NCBI RefSeq assembly: GCF_001646945.1
Contig: NZ_LUTV01000006.1
Location: 84,695-148,694 of the forward strand
Direction: 5' to 3'
Origin: Endozoicomonas ascidiicola
Lineage (GTDB): Bacteria; Pseudomonadota; Gammaproteobacteria; Pseudomonadales; Endozoicomonadaceae
DNA length: 64,000 nt
The first letter of the stretch is position 1. Every line of letters begins with the position of its first letter. Made by a program: the position numbers and the translations under genes. Shown here in pieces: positions 18,075 through 27,328 of the stretch. The notes beneath the pieces were generated by a model, which ran no database searches, was not told the DNA's origin, and worked only from the letters and a program-made list of their open reading frames with translations.

Positions 18075-18296
18075 GACTACCCTCATTTGCGGATGGATCA
18101 AAAAAATACTCGGCAGCCTGAATTTCTCAGGCCAAAACTTTTCATTCGCTCAGTTACTCTTTATCGGACGGGCAATGCGTTACCTCTTTTCCAGCGTAGA
18201 CGCTCCAACATTCCCTGTGGCTCGATCTATTCAAAGAGTCACCACTACCTCCTTATCTTGAATGAACAGTTTATATATCCTATGATCATAAATACA

Positions 18297-18315
18297 AATG
18301 ATAATTATTATCAAT
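18297..18315. promoter_or_regulatory. Fur box between fumC and a divergent gene
   Basis: AATGATAATTATTATCAAT matches the classic 19-bp Fur site, with a 7-1-7 inverted repeat, TGATAAT-T-ATTATCA. It lies about 30 bases before the GTG of the rightward gene and about 220 bases before fumC. It should repress one or both when iron is plentiful. Confidence 0.8.
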
Positions 18316-18344
18316 AAGATCGAAATTTTTAATGGGAGAGCAAT

Positions 18345-18830
18345 GTGACTTCCTGGCAACAGAAAATGCATCAAGCCAACCAGCAGTATCAACTTCGCAA
18401 CTGGGCAGCGGCGGAAGCTAGCTACCTTGAGGCCGGTAAAATGGTAGAAAATGCCTGGTTCAATGAGTTGGACAACCCGCAACTGATGATGGAGTGGATA
18501 GCCATCATGCATCATCTGGCTGTGCTTTATGAGGAACAACGCCTTGTGCAAAAAGCCAGTGAATATCTGGTACAACCTTATCGAAGAGTGACAACATTGT
18601 TGAAATCCGGCGGGTTATCCGATGCTTTTCTATTTCCTCTGATCCGAAGCGTTAAATGCACCGTCACCCCATTATTGGTATTTTCCAAGAAATACCCCAT
18701 CTGCAAATGCTGCCAGCAATATCTGGATGAAGCGGAACGGTGGTTACAAGATGATACTGCCAATCAGACTATCACGGCCAGCAATCCACTGATAAATGAA
18801 AACAGGCAGGTACAAACAACACTGCATTAA
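18345..18830 (+). CDS. Fur-linked small protein with TPR-like N-terminus
   Basis: A 161-residue cytoplasmic protein. The start MTSWQQKMHQANQQYQLRNWAAAE resembles a TPR helix pair. A CxxC pair (KYPICKCCQQYL) is found around residues 123-130. No established domain is recognised. GTG 18345 has GGAG 6 bases upstream, and the Fur box sits directly before it, so it should be induced in low iron. Pseudomonas fumC operons also contain Fur-regulated small proteins of unknown role; whether this is their homologue cannot be told here. Confidence 0.7.
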   Translation: MTSWQQKMHQANQQYQLRNWAAAEASYLEAGKMVENAWFNELDNPQLMMEWIAIMHHLAVLYEEQRLVQKASEYLVQPYRRVTTLLKSGGLSDAFLFPLIRSVKCTVTPLLVFSKKYPICKCCQQYLDEAERWLQDDTANQTITASNPLINENRQVQTTLH

Positions 18831-18852
18831 TATCATAAGGCTGGGCACTTAA

Positions 18853-19029
18853 GAGGGTGTCGTAAAACTCCAGAAACCTCGTTCCCATGCTTCGAGGTTG
18901 TCGCAAAACCACGTAGGTCGGTAATTCTGCAAGAATTGCCGACATCTCGCCGCGCTGTAGAGGCTGATTGTCGGCAACCCTGCGTGTTACCGACGAGATC
19001 TGTTTTTAAACACCTTTTGCGACAGCCTC
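18853..19029. repeat. MITE-like element with TTAA target duplication
   Basis: A 177-bp segment with terminal inverted repeats GAGGGTGTCGTAAAA and TTTTGCGACAGCCTC (13 of 15 match) flanked by TTAA on both sides. It has no coding capacity and fills most of the 328-base gap between the Fur-linked gene and puuB. It looks like a small non-autonomous transposon; its parent is not in the window. Confidence 0.7.
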
Positions 19030-19158
19030 TTAAGAGTAAGCCACAGATTAAGGAGCTATAAGGTGTTATCCATCTATCGAGTGATTGGCAAAGTACTGAT
19101 GGCATTTCAACCACAGCACCCGCCTGATCACACTGACTTTAGTTTTTAGCTTCTTTCT

Positions 19159-20457
19159 TTAAATAGCTTCTTTCAATTGATGCCACAACATGCCCAAGGC
19201 CAATAATGGTGAACGGAAATAATGACCACCAGGAAAGGTCATATGTCGTATAGACGCATAATGATCAAATCGCTCGGCCTGTCCGGCTATCGCTTCCGCC
19301 ACAACCTTGCCTGCCATATGGGTAGCGTTCACTCCATGTCCCGCATAGGCCTGTGCATAATAGATGGTTGAATCCAGCCGCCCAATCTGAGGCATCCGGT
19401 TGGCGCCGATACCGATCATCCCGCCCCATTGGTAATCAATGTTTGTAGACGCCAGTTGAGGAAACACCTTTAGCATCTTCGGGCTTAGAGATGCTTGAAT
19501 ATCCTTTGGGTCACGCCCGGAGTAATTACACATACCACCAAACAACAGTCGTTTATCTGCGGATAACCGGAAATAATCCAACGCAATACTAACATCACAG
19601 ATTGCCGTATCGTTGGGTATCAAACTGCGCCAGACGCCTTCCTCCAAAGGCTCCGTGGCAATAATGTAACTGCCTGCAGGAAGCACCTTACCGCCAATCT
19701 TTGGCTCAAGCCCCCCCATATAGGCATTACCAGCCAACACCAGAAACTGGCAAGTTACCGAGCCTTTTGCCGTTTCAACCCGAGGCTGCAACCCTTTATG
19801 AATGTTGACGACAGGTGACTGTTCAAAAAACTGCACGCCATGGCTCTCTGCGGCTTTCGCTTCACCCAAGCAGAGGTTCAGAGGGTGCAAATGACCACTA
19901 CCCCAGTCCACCATGCCGCCCATATAGCGATCAGTACCGACGAAATCCTGAATTTCATTGCCCGACAACAGCTGTAATTCATGGGCATAATTACGTCGAT
20001 TTAGTGACTCATAATCCTCACGAATACCATCCATCTGTTTTTCCTTGATGGCGGCATCCACATAGCCCATTTTCAGATCGCATTGAATGTCGTATTTCTT
20101 AATGCGTTGCCGCACCAGCTCAACGGCTTCAAAACCCATCTGATAAATCGCTTCAACACCTTCTTCACCAATCTGGTTACGAAACTGCTCCGGCTCTTCA
20201 CCAATACCACGAATTAACTGACCGCCATTACGCCCTGTTGCACCCCAGCCAATTTTTCTGGCTTCAAGAACAGCAACGTTGTAACCACGCTCCGCCAGCT
20301 CCAAGGCTGTAGATACTCCGGAAAAGCCACCACCAACCACACAAACATCCACCTTCAGGTGACCTTCCAGAGATGGGTAATCCGTCGTGTAATTTAGCGA
20401 TGCCGCGTAATACGAATCAGCATGTTGCTCCGTGTGTACCGGTGCTTTCAGTTTCAT
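19159..20457 (-). CDS. puuB: Gamma-glutamylputrescine oxidase
   Basis: A 432-residue FAD-dependent oxidoreductase of the DAO family. VDVCVVGGGFSGVSTALELAE near residue 36 is the FAD-binding GxGxxG fold, and GWGATGRNGGQLIRGIG follows. The C-terminal GANRMPQIGRL and YAQAYAGHGVNATHMAGK are usual for PuuB. It oxidises gamma-glutamylputrescine to the aldehyde, the second step of the Puu pathway. It lies 5 bases after puuC on the same strand and so is co-transcribed. Confidence 0.93.
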   Translation of the reverse strand: MKLKAPVHTEQHADSYYAASLNYTTDYPSLEGHLKVDVCVVGGGFSGVSTALELAERGYNVAVLEARKIGWGATGRNGGQLIRGIGEEPEQFRNQIGEEGVEAIYQMGFEAVELVRQRIKKYDIQCDLKMGYVDAAIKEKQMDGIREDYESLNRRNYAHELQLLSGNEIQDFVGTDRYMGGMVDWGSGHLHPLNLCLGEAKAAESHGVQFFEQSPVVNIHKGLQPRVETAKGSVTCQFLVLAGNAYMGGLEPKIGGKVLPAGSYIIATEPLEEGVWRSLIPNDTAICDVSIALDYFRLSADKRLLFGGMCNYSGRDPKDIQASLSPKMLKVFPQLASTNIDYQWGGMIGIGANRMPQIGRLDSTIYYAQAYAGHGVNATHMAGKVVAEAIAGQAERFDHYASIRHMTFPGGHYFRSPLLALGMLWHQLKEAI

Positions 20458-20462
20458 AATGA

Positions 20463-21959
20463 TTAGTCCAGCGCAATCCAGGTAGATTTTAATTCGGTGT
20501 ATTTTTCAAAAGCGTGTAATGACTTATCCCTGCCATTACCAGACTGCTTGAGCCCACCAAAGGGCATGGTCATATCGCCGCCATGGTAGTTATTGATAAA
20601 CACAGAACCAGCCCGAAGTCGTCTGGATACACGATGTGCACGGCTCAAATTATCCGTCCAAAGCGCTGCGGCTAATCCATAGACCGTGTCGTTTGCAATC
20701 TGAACCGCTTCGTCTTCATCCTTGAAGGTAATCACTGACAATACCGGCCCAAAGATTTCTTGCTGGGCGATGGTCATTTTGTTATTCACACCATCAAAAA
20801 TGGTGGGCTCAATATAATAACCGCCGGTTTCTGCCATCACCCGCTCGCCGCCCATAATAAGTTGTGCGCCTTCATGCTTGCCCGATTCGATAAAACCGAG
20901 CACATTGCGGGTCTGAATATCATCAACAATAGCACCAGAGGTGGTTTCAGGATCCAAGGGATGGCCTGGCTGCCAGGTTTCCATATGCTTTTTCAGGAGC
21001 ATGATAAATTCGTCGTGTATGGATTCTTCAACCAACAATCGGGAACCTGCGGTGCATACCTCACCCTGATTATACCCAATGGCCATGGCCGCATAACTGG
21101 CAGCTTTATCAAGATCGGGGGCATCTGCAAAGATGATGTTTGGGCTCTTACCACCGGCTTCCAGCCATACACGTTTCATATTCGATTCACCGGCATAAAT
21201 CATCAGCTGTTTGGCAACATGGGTTGATCCTGTGAATGCCAGACAATCCACCTCCGGATGCAATGCCAGCGCTTTACCGGCGGTATGACCAAAGCCTGGC
21301 AACACTTGCAAAACCCCTTTTGGTAAACCGGCTTCTTCTGCCAGTTCAGCCATTCGAATAGCGGTCAGTGGTGACTTTTCCGAAGGTTTTAAGATGACGC
21401 TGTTGCCGGTCGCCAGTGCAGGCCCCAGCTTCCAGGACGCCATACTTAACGGGAAGTTCCATGGCACAATTGCTGCCACCACACCTATGGCTTCTCTTGT
21501 CACCAGAGCAAGACTGCCCTGCCCTACCGGTGCAACTTCGTCGTACACTTTATCAATGGCTTCCGCGCACCAACGAATACAATTGGCGCTGCCCGGAATA
21601 TCATCACTCAGAGATTCACTGATGGGTTTGCCCATATCCAGCGTCTCTAGGAGTGCTAATTCTCCACGGTGCTCATCAATCTTGGCGGCAAACGCCTGCA
21701 GGATTTGTTTACGGTTTTTGGGGGCCATACCAGCCCAAACCCCGGATTCAAAAACAGAACGAGCGACAGAGACCGCGCAATTCACATCCGCTTCATCACA
21801 GCTGGCAATGGTGGCGATCTTTTTTCCATCGATTGGGGAAATACAGTCAAAGGTTTCGCCACTGACTGCATCGGTATATTCACCATTGATCCATGCTTGC
21901 CCACGGATAGTTAGCTGTTCAGAAAATGCCTGCCAGTCAGCACGATTTCTTACCGTCAT
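20463..21959 (-). CDS. puuC: Gamma-glutamyl-gamma-aminobutyraldehyde dehydrogenase
   Basis: A 498-residue NAD(P)+ aldehyde dehydrogenase. The block WLEAGGKSPNIIFADAPDLD has the catalytic Glu, and NQGEVCTAGSRLLVEES holds the nucleophilic Cys (about residue 302). PuuC turns gamma-glutamyl-gamma-aminobutyraldehyde into the acid, and related enzymes also act on 3-aminopropanal and succinic semialdehyde. The divergent aminotransferase gene starts 179 bases away, and the shared region has a paired repeat (22038-22076). Confidence 0.93.
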   Translation of the reverse strand: MTVRNRADWQAFSEQLTIRGQAWINGEYTDAVSGETFDCISPIDGKKIATIASCDEADVNCAVSVARSVFESGVWAGMAPKNRKQILQAFAAKIDEHRGELALLETLDMGKPISESLSDDIPGSANCIRWCAEAIDKVYDEVAPVGQGSLALVTREAIGVVAAIVPWNFPLSMASWKLGPALATGNSVILKPSEKSPLTAIRMAELAEEAGLPKGVLQVLPGFGHTAGKALALHPEVDCLAFTGSTHVAKQLMIYAGESNMKRVWLEAGGKSPNIIFADAPDLDKAASYAAMAIGYNQGEVCTAGSRLLVEESIHDEFIMLLKKHMETWQPGHPLDPETTSGAIVDDIQTRNVLGFIESGKHEGAQLIMGGERVMAETGGYYIEPTIFDGVNNKMTIAQQEIFGPVLSVITFKDEDEAVQIANDTVYGLAAALWTDNLSRAHRVSRRLRAGSVFINNYHGGDMTMPFGGLKQSGNGRDKSLHAFEKYTELKSTWIALD

Positions 21960-22037
21960 TTGGTCGCCTACTTTTTATGATTCTAATTCAGGTTAATTGC
22001 ACATTAACCAAATGCAATGCTTGATTCAATACGAAAT

Positions 22038-22076
22038 GTTTGAAATATTGTACACATCGTTTGATATACCATTCAC
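22038..22076. promoter_or_regulatory. Paired direct repeat, candidate operator of the putrescine locus
   Basis: Two 18-base copies, GTTTGAAATATTGTACAC and GTTTGATATACCATTCAC, start exactly 21 bases (two helix turns) apart in the divergent region between puuC and the aminotransferase. A regulator bound to both would control both directions. PuuR is the local candidate, but no site for it is proven. Confidence 0.45.
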
Positions 22077-22138
22077 CCAACAAGGTGAACACAACCGGTT
22101 AAAACCATATTATTAAAACAATAATAAAAGGTGACATC

Positions 22139-23491
22139 ATGTCCAACCAGACGCCCATGGATGCTTTCTGGATGCCATTCACGGCCAACCGCCAGTTTAA
22201 AGAACAACCCAGACTGCTGACCAGCGCGGAAGGTATGTTTTATAAAGACGACAAAGGTCGTTCTATACTGGATGGCTGTGCAGGTTTGTGGTGTGTGAAT
22301 GCTGGGCATGGCAGAAAGGAAATCTCTGAAGCCGTTGCAGAACAAGTGGCCAAACTGGATTACGCGCCCCCCTTTCAAATGGGGCATCCTCTGGCATTTG
22401 AGTTTGCCGATCGACTGGCAAAACTGGCTCCGGGAAATCTGAACCATGTGTTCTTCACCAACTCCGGTTCTGAATCCGTTGAAACCGCCCTTAAAATTGC
22501 TCTGGGCTATCAACGCCTTAAAGGCGAAGCCACACGACAGCGTCTGATTGGTCGGGAACGCGGTTATCACGGCGTTAACTTTGGTGGTATCTCCGTCGGC
22601 GGCATTGGCAATAACCGTAAGATGTTTGGCCAAGGTCTCAGTGGTGTTGATCACCTTCCCCACACATTAAACATAAACCTTAATGCCTTTACCAAAGGTC
22701 TGCCGGAACATGGTGTTGAGCTGGCAGACGCCCTTGAGCAGATCATTGCCCTGCACGATGCCAGCAATATTGCTGCGGTGATTGTTGAGCCGGTATCAGG
22801 TTCCGGTGGTGTGATCATGCCACCTGAAGGTTACCTTCAACGGATACGAGAGATCACCAGAAAACACGGCATTCTGCTGATATTTGATGAAGTAATAACC
22901 GGCTTTGGTCGTGTAGGTAAAGCCTTTGCTTCTACCCGCTGGGGAGTAGAACCCGATATCATGACCACGGCCAAAGGCCTGACCAACGGTGTTATCCCTA
23001 TGGGGGCAGTGTTTGTCAGCGACGAGATTCACAACGCCTTTATGACCGGGCCGGATAATATGATTGAACTGTTCCACGGTTATACCTATTCTGGCCATCC
23101 TGTCGCCTGTGCGGCAGGACTGGCGGCGCTGGATCTTTATGAAAATGAAGGCTTGTTTGAAAAAGCCATCGAGATGGAAAACCTGTTCGCTGAATCACTG
23201 TTAAGTCTAAAAGACCTCCCCAATGTGATCGATATTCGCAACACTGGCCTGGTCGCTGCGATCGAACTGGCACCCGAAGCGGGTAAGCCGGGTCAACGTG
23301 GTGAAAAGGCATTTAAGCATTGCTATGAGAACGGTGTGTTGGTTCGCTGGACGGCAGATATTCTTGCCCTTTCACCACCCCTGATTATAGAGCCTGCCCA
23401 CATTGATCAGATCGTGACTGAACTGAGAAATGGCATACTCCTTGCTGATCAACCAGCATCATTCAGGAAAGAATGCAGCTTGATGCGTTAA
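22139..23491 (+). CDS. Omega-amino acid:pyruvate aminotransferase
   Basis: A 450-residue class III aminotransferase very like Pseudomonas omega-amino acid:pyruvate transaminase (DAFWMPFTANRQFKEQPRLL, GLWCVNAGHGR, IFDEVITGFGR). The PLP lysine is in TTAKGLTNG (about residue 278). These enzymes use beta-alanine or GABA with pyruvate as acceptor. As no gabT is present in the window, it may transaminate the GABA released by PuuD; that is an inference. AAAGGTGA is 4 bases before the ATG. It starts the rightward putrescine operon. Confidence 0.9.
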   Translation: MSNQTPMDAFWMPFTANRQFKEQPRLLTSAEGMFYKDDKGRSILDGCAGLWCVNAGHGRKEISEAVAEQVAKLDYAPPFQMGHPLAFEFADRLAKLAPGNLNHVFFTNSGSESVETALKIALGYQRLKGEATRQRLIGRERGYHGVNFGGISVGGIGNNRKMFGQGLSGVDHLPHTLNINLNAFTKGLPEHGVELADALEQIIALHDASNIAAVIVEPVSGSGGVIMPPEGYLQRIREITRKHGILLIFDEVITGFGRVGKAFASTRWGVEPDIMTTAKGLTNGVIPMGAVFVSDEIHNAFMTGPDNMIELFHGYTYSGHPVACAAGLAALDLYENEGLFEKAIEMENLFAESLLSLKDLPNVIDIRNTGLVAAIELAPEAGKPGQRGEKAFKHCYENGVLVRWTADILALSPPLIIEPAHIDQIVTELRNGILLADQPASFRKECSLMR

Positions 23492-23588
23492 CACATTCAA
23501 TACATAAATCGGCTGCATTTTAGACCAGAAAGAGTTCAATAAATAAAACACTTATACCAAAGTGTAAAAAATAATAAAAAGGTTAGTT

Positions 23589-24371
23589 ATGTACACAAAC
23601 ACCCGCCCACTCATCGGCGTTACTGCTGATACGACAATGGATGGCCTACACAGGATTCATCAGGCTGGTGAGAAATACATTACTTCTGTCGTTCATGGAG
23701 CCAATGGCATTCCCGTTATTATTCCTTCCCTGCCAGAGCCGCTGGACAGTCATCAGATTCTCTCTCAATTGGATGGCATTCTGATCACTGGAGGCTATTC
23801 TAATATCCAACCTCAGCGCTATGGTGGTGCACCTGCAGGGCCTGATGCCCACGAAGATGCACAGCGAGATCAATCAACATTGCAGTTGATTCCCGATGCC
23901 ATCGAGATGGGTATTCCAATATTAGGCATCTGTCGTGGTTTTCAGGAATTGAATGTTGCTTACGGTGGTACTCTGCATCAAAAGCTCCACGAAACTGGCA
24001 GGTATCAGGAGCACCGGGAAGATAAAAGCACTCCGCTCGATACGCAGTATGGGCCAGCCCATCCGGTACATATTCAAGCAGGTGGGTTACTGGCAGCCAT
24101 TGCAGGAACGGAAGAACAAATAGTGAACAGTGTACATATGCAGGGCATTGATCAATTGGGTGCTGGATTAAACATTGAGGCCGTTGCACCGGATGGGCTT
24201 ATCGAAGCCATTTCTGTTTCAGACAGCAAAAATTTTGCTCTCGCGGTCCAATGGCATCCGGAATATCGGGCTACCGAGAACCTGTTTTCCATGACCATTT
24301 ATCAGGCCTTTGCAGAAGCCTGCCGTACACGGCATTACGAAAGACACAACGCCTATCTACACGAACTATAA
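23589..24371 (+). CDS. puuD: Gamma-glutamyl-GABA hydrolase
   Basis: A 260-residue class I glutamine amidotransferase-like hydrolase. The nucleophile elbow ILGICRGFQELNVAYGG has Cys115, and AVQWHPEYRA near residue 220 supplies the His and Glu. PuuD frees GABA and glutamate from gamma-glutamyl-GABA in the last step of the Puu route. AAAAGG lies 8 bases before the ATG. A 97-base gap separates it from the aminotransferase gene. Confidence 0.94.
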   Translation: MYTNTRPLIGVTADTTMDGLHRIHQAGEKYITSVVHGANGIPVIIPSLPEPLDSHQILSQLDGILITGGYSNIQPQRYGGAPAGPDAHEDAQRDQSTLQLIPDAIEMGIPILGICRGFQELNVAYGGTLHQKLHETGRYQEHREDKSTPLDTQYGPAHPVHIQAGGLLAAIAGTEEQIVNSVHMQGIDQLGAGLNIEAVAPDGLIEAISVSDSKNFALAVQWHPEYRATENLFSMTIYQAFAEACRTRHYERHNAYLHEL

Positions 24372-24396
24372 CGCTCAATAAAAAAAAGAAAAAACC

Positions 24397-25743
24397 ATGA
24401 AAAAACTGGCCAGCTGGTTAAAAGAGCAAAAAATCACTGAAGTAGAAGCGGTTATTTCTGACTTCACCGGAATCGCCCGGGGCAAAATCATGCCCAGCAA
24501 TAAATTTCTTGCGGAAAAAGGTATACGACTGCCGGAGAGCATTCTGATACAGGGTGTGACCGGAGATTACGTTGATGATGAAATCTACGATGATCTGATG
24601 GACCCTGCAGAAGTCGATATGATTCTCAAGCCCGATGAATCCGCCGTTCACAAAATCCCCTGGGCGCTAGAGCCCACCGCACTCGTGATACATGACTGCT
24701 ACGACAAACAGGGCAACCTGATTAATACCGCCCCAAGGGCTGTACTGAAAAATGTACTGGCACTTTACCAGGCAAAAGGCTGGACACCTGTCGTTGCACC
24801 GGAACTGGAATTCTACCTTACCCAACGATCTGCTAACCCGGATCACCCACTGCAACCACCGGTCGGACGTTCAGGCCGCCCGGAATCCGGTCGTCAGTCA
24901 TACAGCATTGATGCAGCCAACGAGTACGATCCGTTATTTGAAGATGTCTACGATTGGTGTGAAGAACAGGGCCTGGATATTGATACCCTGATTCATGAAG
25001 AAGGGGCGGCGCAGATGGAAATCAACTTCCGTCACGGTGACGCGCTCTCTCTGGCAGATCAGGTCTTTTTGTTTAAGCGGACCGTTCGGGAAGCCGCTTT
25101 AAAACATGGCATTAATGCCACTTTTATGGCGAAACCCGTCAGCCATGAACCCGGCAGTTCCATGCATTTGCATCAAAGCATTCTGGATAAAGATGGAAAC
25201 AATATTTTCAGTAATGAAGACGGCAGCCCAAGCAAGCTGATCGATCATTATATTGGCGGGCTGCAAACATTCGTTTCCGAATCCATGGCGCTATTTGCTC
25301 CTAACGTAAACTCCTACCGTCGTTTTTTGAGCAACGCCTCTGCGCCGGTCAACCTTGCGTGGGGCATCGATAACCGCACCGTTAGCCTGCGAGTTCCTGA
25401 ATCCACTGCAGACAGCCGCAGGGTAGAAAACCGTCTGGCTGGCGCCGATGCCAACCCCTATCTGTCCTTTGCCGCCTCTTTGCTCTGTGGCTATCTTGGC
25501 ATGATCAATGAAATCGAACCCACGGAGCCGGAAACCGGAAATGCCGCTGAAGATTCAAACGACAAAAGACTGCCATTGAATCTGGAAGAAGCGTTAGAAC
25601 TGATGGAGAACAGTGAGATTTTGAAGGAGACACTGGGTGAGCATTTTGTTCGATGTTATGTGGAAGTAAAAAGAGCTGAATACCAGAATTTCAAGGAAAT
25701 CATCAGTTCCTGGGAACGTCAATACCTGCAAATGACCGTATAA
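24397..25743 (+). CDS. puuA: Gamma-glutamylputrescine synthetase
   Basis: A 448-residue glutamine synthetase-like ATP-dependent ligase. The N-terminal half has LEFYLTQ and GAAQMEINFRHGD (metal-binding Glu residues), and the C-terminal half ATFMAKPVSHEPGSSMHLHQS and RFLSNASAPVNLAWGIDNRT. PuuA joins glutamate to putrescine as the first committed step. It lies 25 bases after puuD and 39 bases before spuC. Confidence 0.93.
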   Translation: MKKLASWLKEQKITEVEAVISDFTGIARGKIMPSNKFLAEKGIRLPESILIQGVTGDYVDDEIYDDLMDPAEVDMILKPDESAVHKIPWALEPTALVIHDCYDKQGNLINTAPRAVLKNVLALYQAKGWTPVVAPELEFYLTQRSANPDHPLQPPVGRSGRPESGRQSYSIDAANEYDPLFEDVYDWCEEQGLDIDTLIHEEGAAQMEINFRHGDALSLADQVFLFKRTVREAALKHGINATFMAKPVSHEPGSSMHLHQSILDKDGNNIFSNEDGSPSKLIDHYIGGLQTFVSESMALFAPNVNSYRRFLSNASAPVNLAWGIDNRTVSLRVPESTADSRRVENRLAGADANPYLSFAASLLCGYLGMINEIEPTEPETGNAAEDSNDKRLPLNLEEALELMENSEILKETLGEHFVRCYVEVKRAEYQNFKEIISSWERQYLQMTV

Positions 25744-25782
25744 AAGCTATAAATACAATAAGAAATTAAGGGTATAAAAAAA

Positions 25783-27219
25783 ATGAGCCACGCCATTTCA
25801 GAACCAAAAGCCATAGATGATAAGATCACTAAACCTGCGGTTATGATTGAAAAAACCAAACAATCAACAGAAGAGAAACAGCTGAAAGATCAACACCATC
25901 ATCTACACCCTTTCTCAGATCCTGCCGGATTGAAAAAAGACGGTGTCCGGGTCATTGAATCTGCCGAAGGTGTCTACCTCCGGGATAGTGATGGTAATCG
26001 TATTCTCGACGGTATGGCTGGCCTGTGGTGCGTCAATCTCGGTTATGGGCGTCCTGAATTGGTTGAAGCCGCCTGCCACCAGATGAAAGAGCTGCCCTAC
26101 TACAACACGTTTTTTAAAACCACGCACAATCCGGCGATCAAGCTGGCAGAAAAACTCTCTGAAATTACACCAAAACACATGAACCACGTTTTCTTCACCG
26201 GCTCTGGTTCAGAATGTAATGACACTGTGTTGCGTATGGCGCGCCACTACTGGGCCAGTAAAAATCAACCGGAAAAACAGATCTTTATCAGTCGCGAAAA
26301 TGCCTACCACGGCTCTACCGTTGCCGGTGCCAGTCTCGGCGGTATGAAACCCATGCACAAGCAGGGTGGTCTACCTATTCCTGGTATTGTTCATATTCAA
26401 CAACCTTACTGGTACGGAGAAGGTGGTGACCTTTGCCCGGAAGCCTTCGGCCTGAAAGCGGCACAATCACTGGAAGAAAAAATTCTGGAACTGGGTGAAG
26501 ACAACGTTGCCGCATTTATTGCCGAGCCAATACAAGGCGCCGGTGGTGTGATTGTACCTCCAGAAACCTATTGGCCAGAAATTAAACGTATCCTGAATAA
26601 ATACGACATTCTTCTGGTTGTCGATGAAGTCATTTGCGGCTTTGGACGAACCGGTGAATGGTTTGGCAGTGATTACTACGGTTTACAGCCTGATATGATG
26701 CCCATGGCCAAAGGGATGTCCTCTGGCTATCTGCCCATTGGTGGCGTGATGGTCAGTGACCGCGTTGTCGAAGTACTCGAAGCTGGTGGTGATTTCAACC
26801 ATGGCTTTACCTATTCCGGCCATCCAACCGCAGCAGCGGTCGCCCTTGAGAACATTCGAATTCTTCAAGAGGAAAAGATTGTCGAGAAAGCCAAAACAAC
26901 AGTCGGCCCCTATCTGCAAAAACGCTGGGCAGAATTGGCAAACCACCCTCTGGTGGGTGAAACCCGAGGCGTTGGTATGGTTGCCGCTTTGGAAATAACC
27001 AATAACAAAGAGGCCAGAACCCGCTTTGATGACAATGGTACCGCCGGAACGGTTTGCCGGGATTTCTGCTTCAAGAATGGTTTGGTGATGCGTGCTGTAG
27101 GCGACACCATGATTATTTCTCCACCTCTGGTCATCAGCCATGCAGAAATTGATGAGCTAGTGACCAAAGCCCGCAAATGCCTTGATCTGACGATGGAGTA
27201 TTTCAACGCAGCAGTGTAA
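25783..27219 (+). CDS. spuC: Putrescine:pyruvate aminotransferase
   Basis: A 478-residue class III aminotransferase that closely matches Pseudomonas SpuC (HHLHPFSDPAGLKKDGVRVIESAEGVYL, GLWCVNLGYGR, FFTGSGSECNDTVLRMARHYWA, GFTYSGHPTAAAVALENIRIL). PLP lysine is in PMAKGMSSGY (about residue 309). It transaminates putrescine (and maybe cadaverine) to 4-aminobutanal, a shorter route than PuuAB. The N-terminus is about 20 residues longer than in Pseudomonas. AAGGG lies about 10 bases before the ATG. Confidence 0.93.
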   Translation: MSHAISEPKAIDDKITKPAVMIEKTKQSTEEKQLKDQHHHLHPFSDPAGLKKDGVRVIESAEGVYLRDSDGNRILDGMAGLWCVNLGYGRPELVEAACHQMKELPYYNTFFKTTHNPAIKLAEKLSEITPKHMNHVFFTGSGSECNDTVLRMARHYWASKNQPEKQIFISRENAYHGSTVAGASLGGMKPMHKQGGLPIPGIVHIQQPYWYGEGGDLCPEAFGLKAAQSLEEKILELGEDNVAAFIAEPIQGAGGVIVPPETYWPEIKRILNKYDILLVVDEVICGFGRTGEWFGSDYYGLQPDMMPMAKGMSSGYLPIGGVMVSDRVVEVLEAGGDFNHGFTYSGHPTAAAVALENIRILQEEKIVEKAKTTVGPYLQKRWAELANHPLVGETRGVGMVAALEITNNKEARTRFDDNGTAGTVCRDFCFKNGLVMRAVGDTMIISPPLVISHAEIDELVTKARKCLDLTMEYFNAAV

Positions 27220-27328
27220 GCCGTTCAAAACTTAATCAATACAGTAGAAAAGGCGTCACTGTGTTGATATTGTCCCTGAGCGTTTAACCACTAACACCAC
27301 TTACAACAACAAGAAAAAAGGACCTCTT

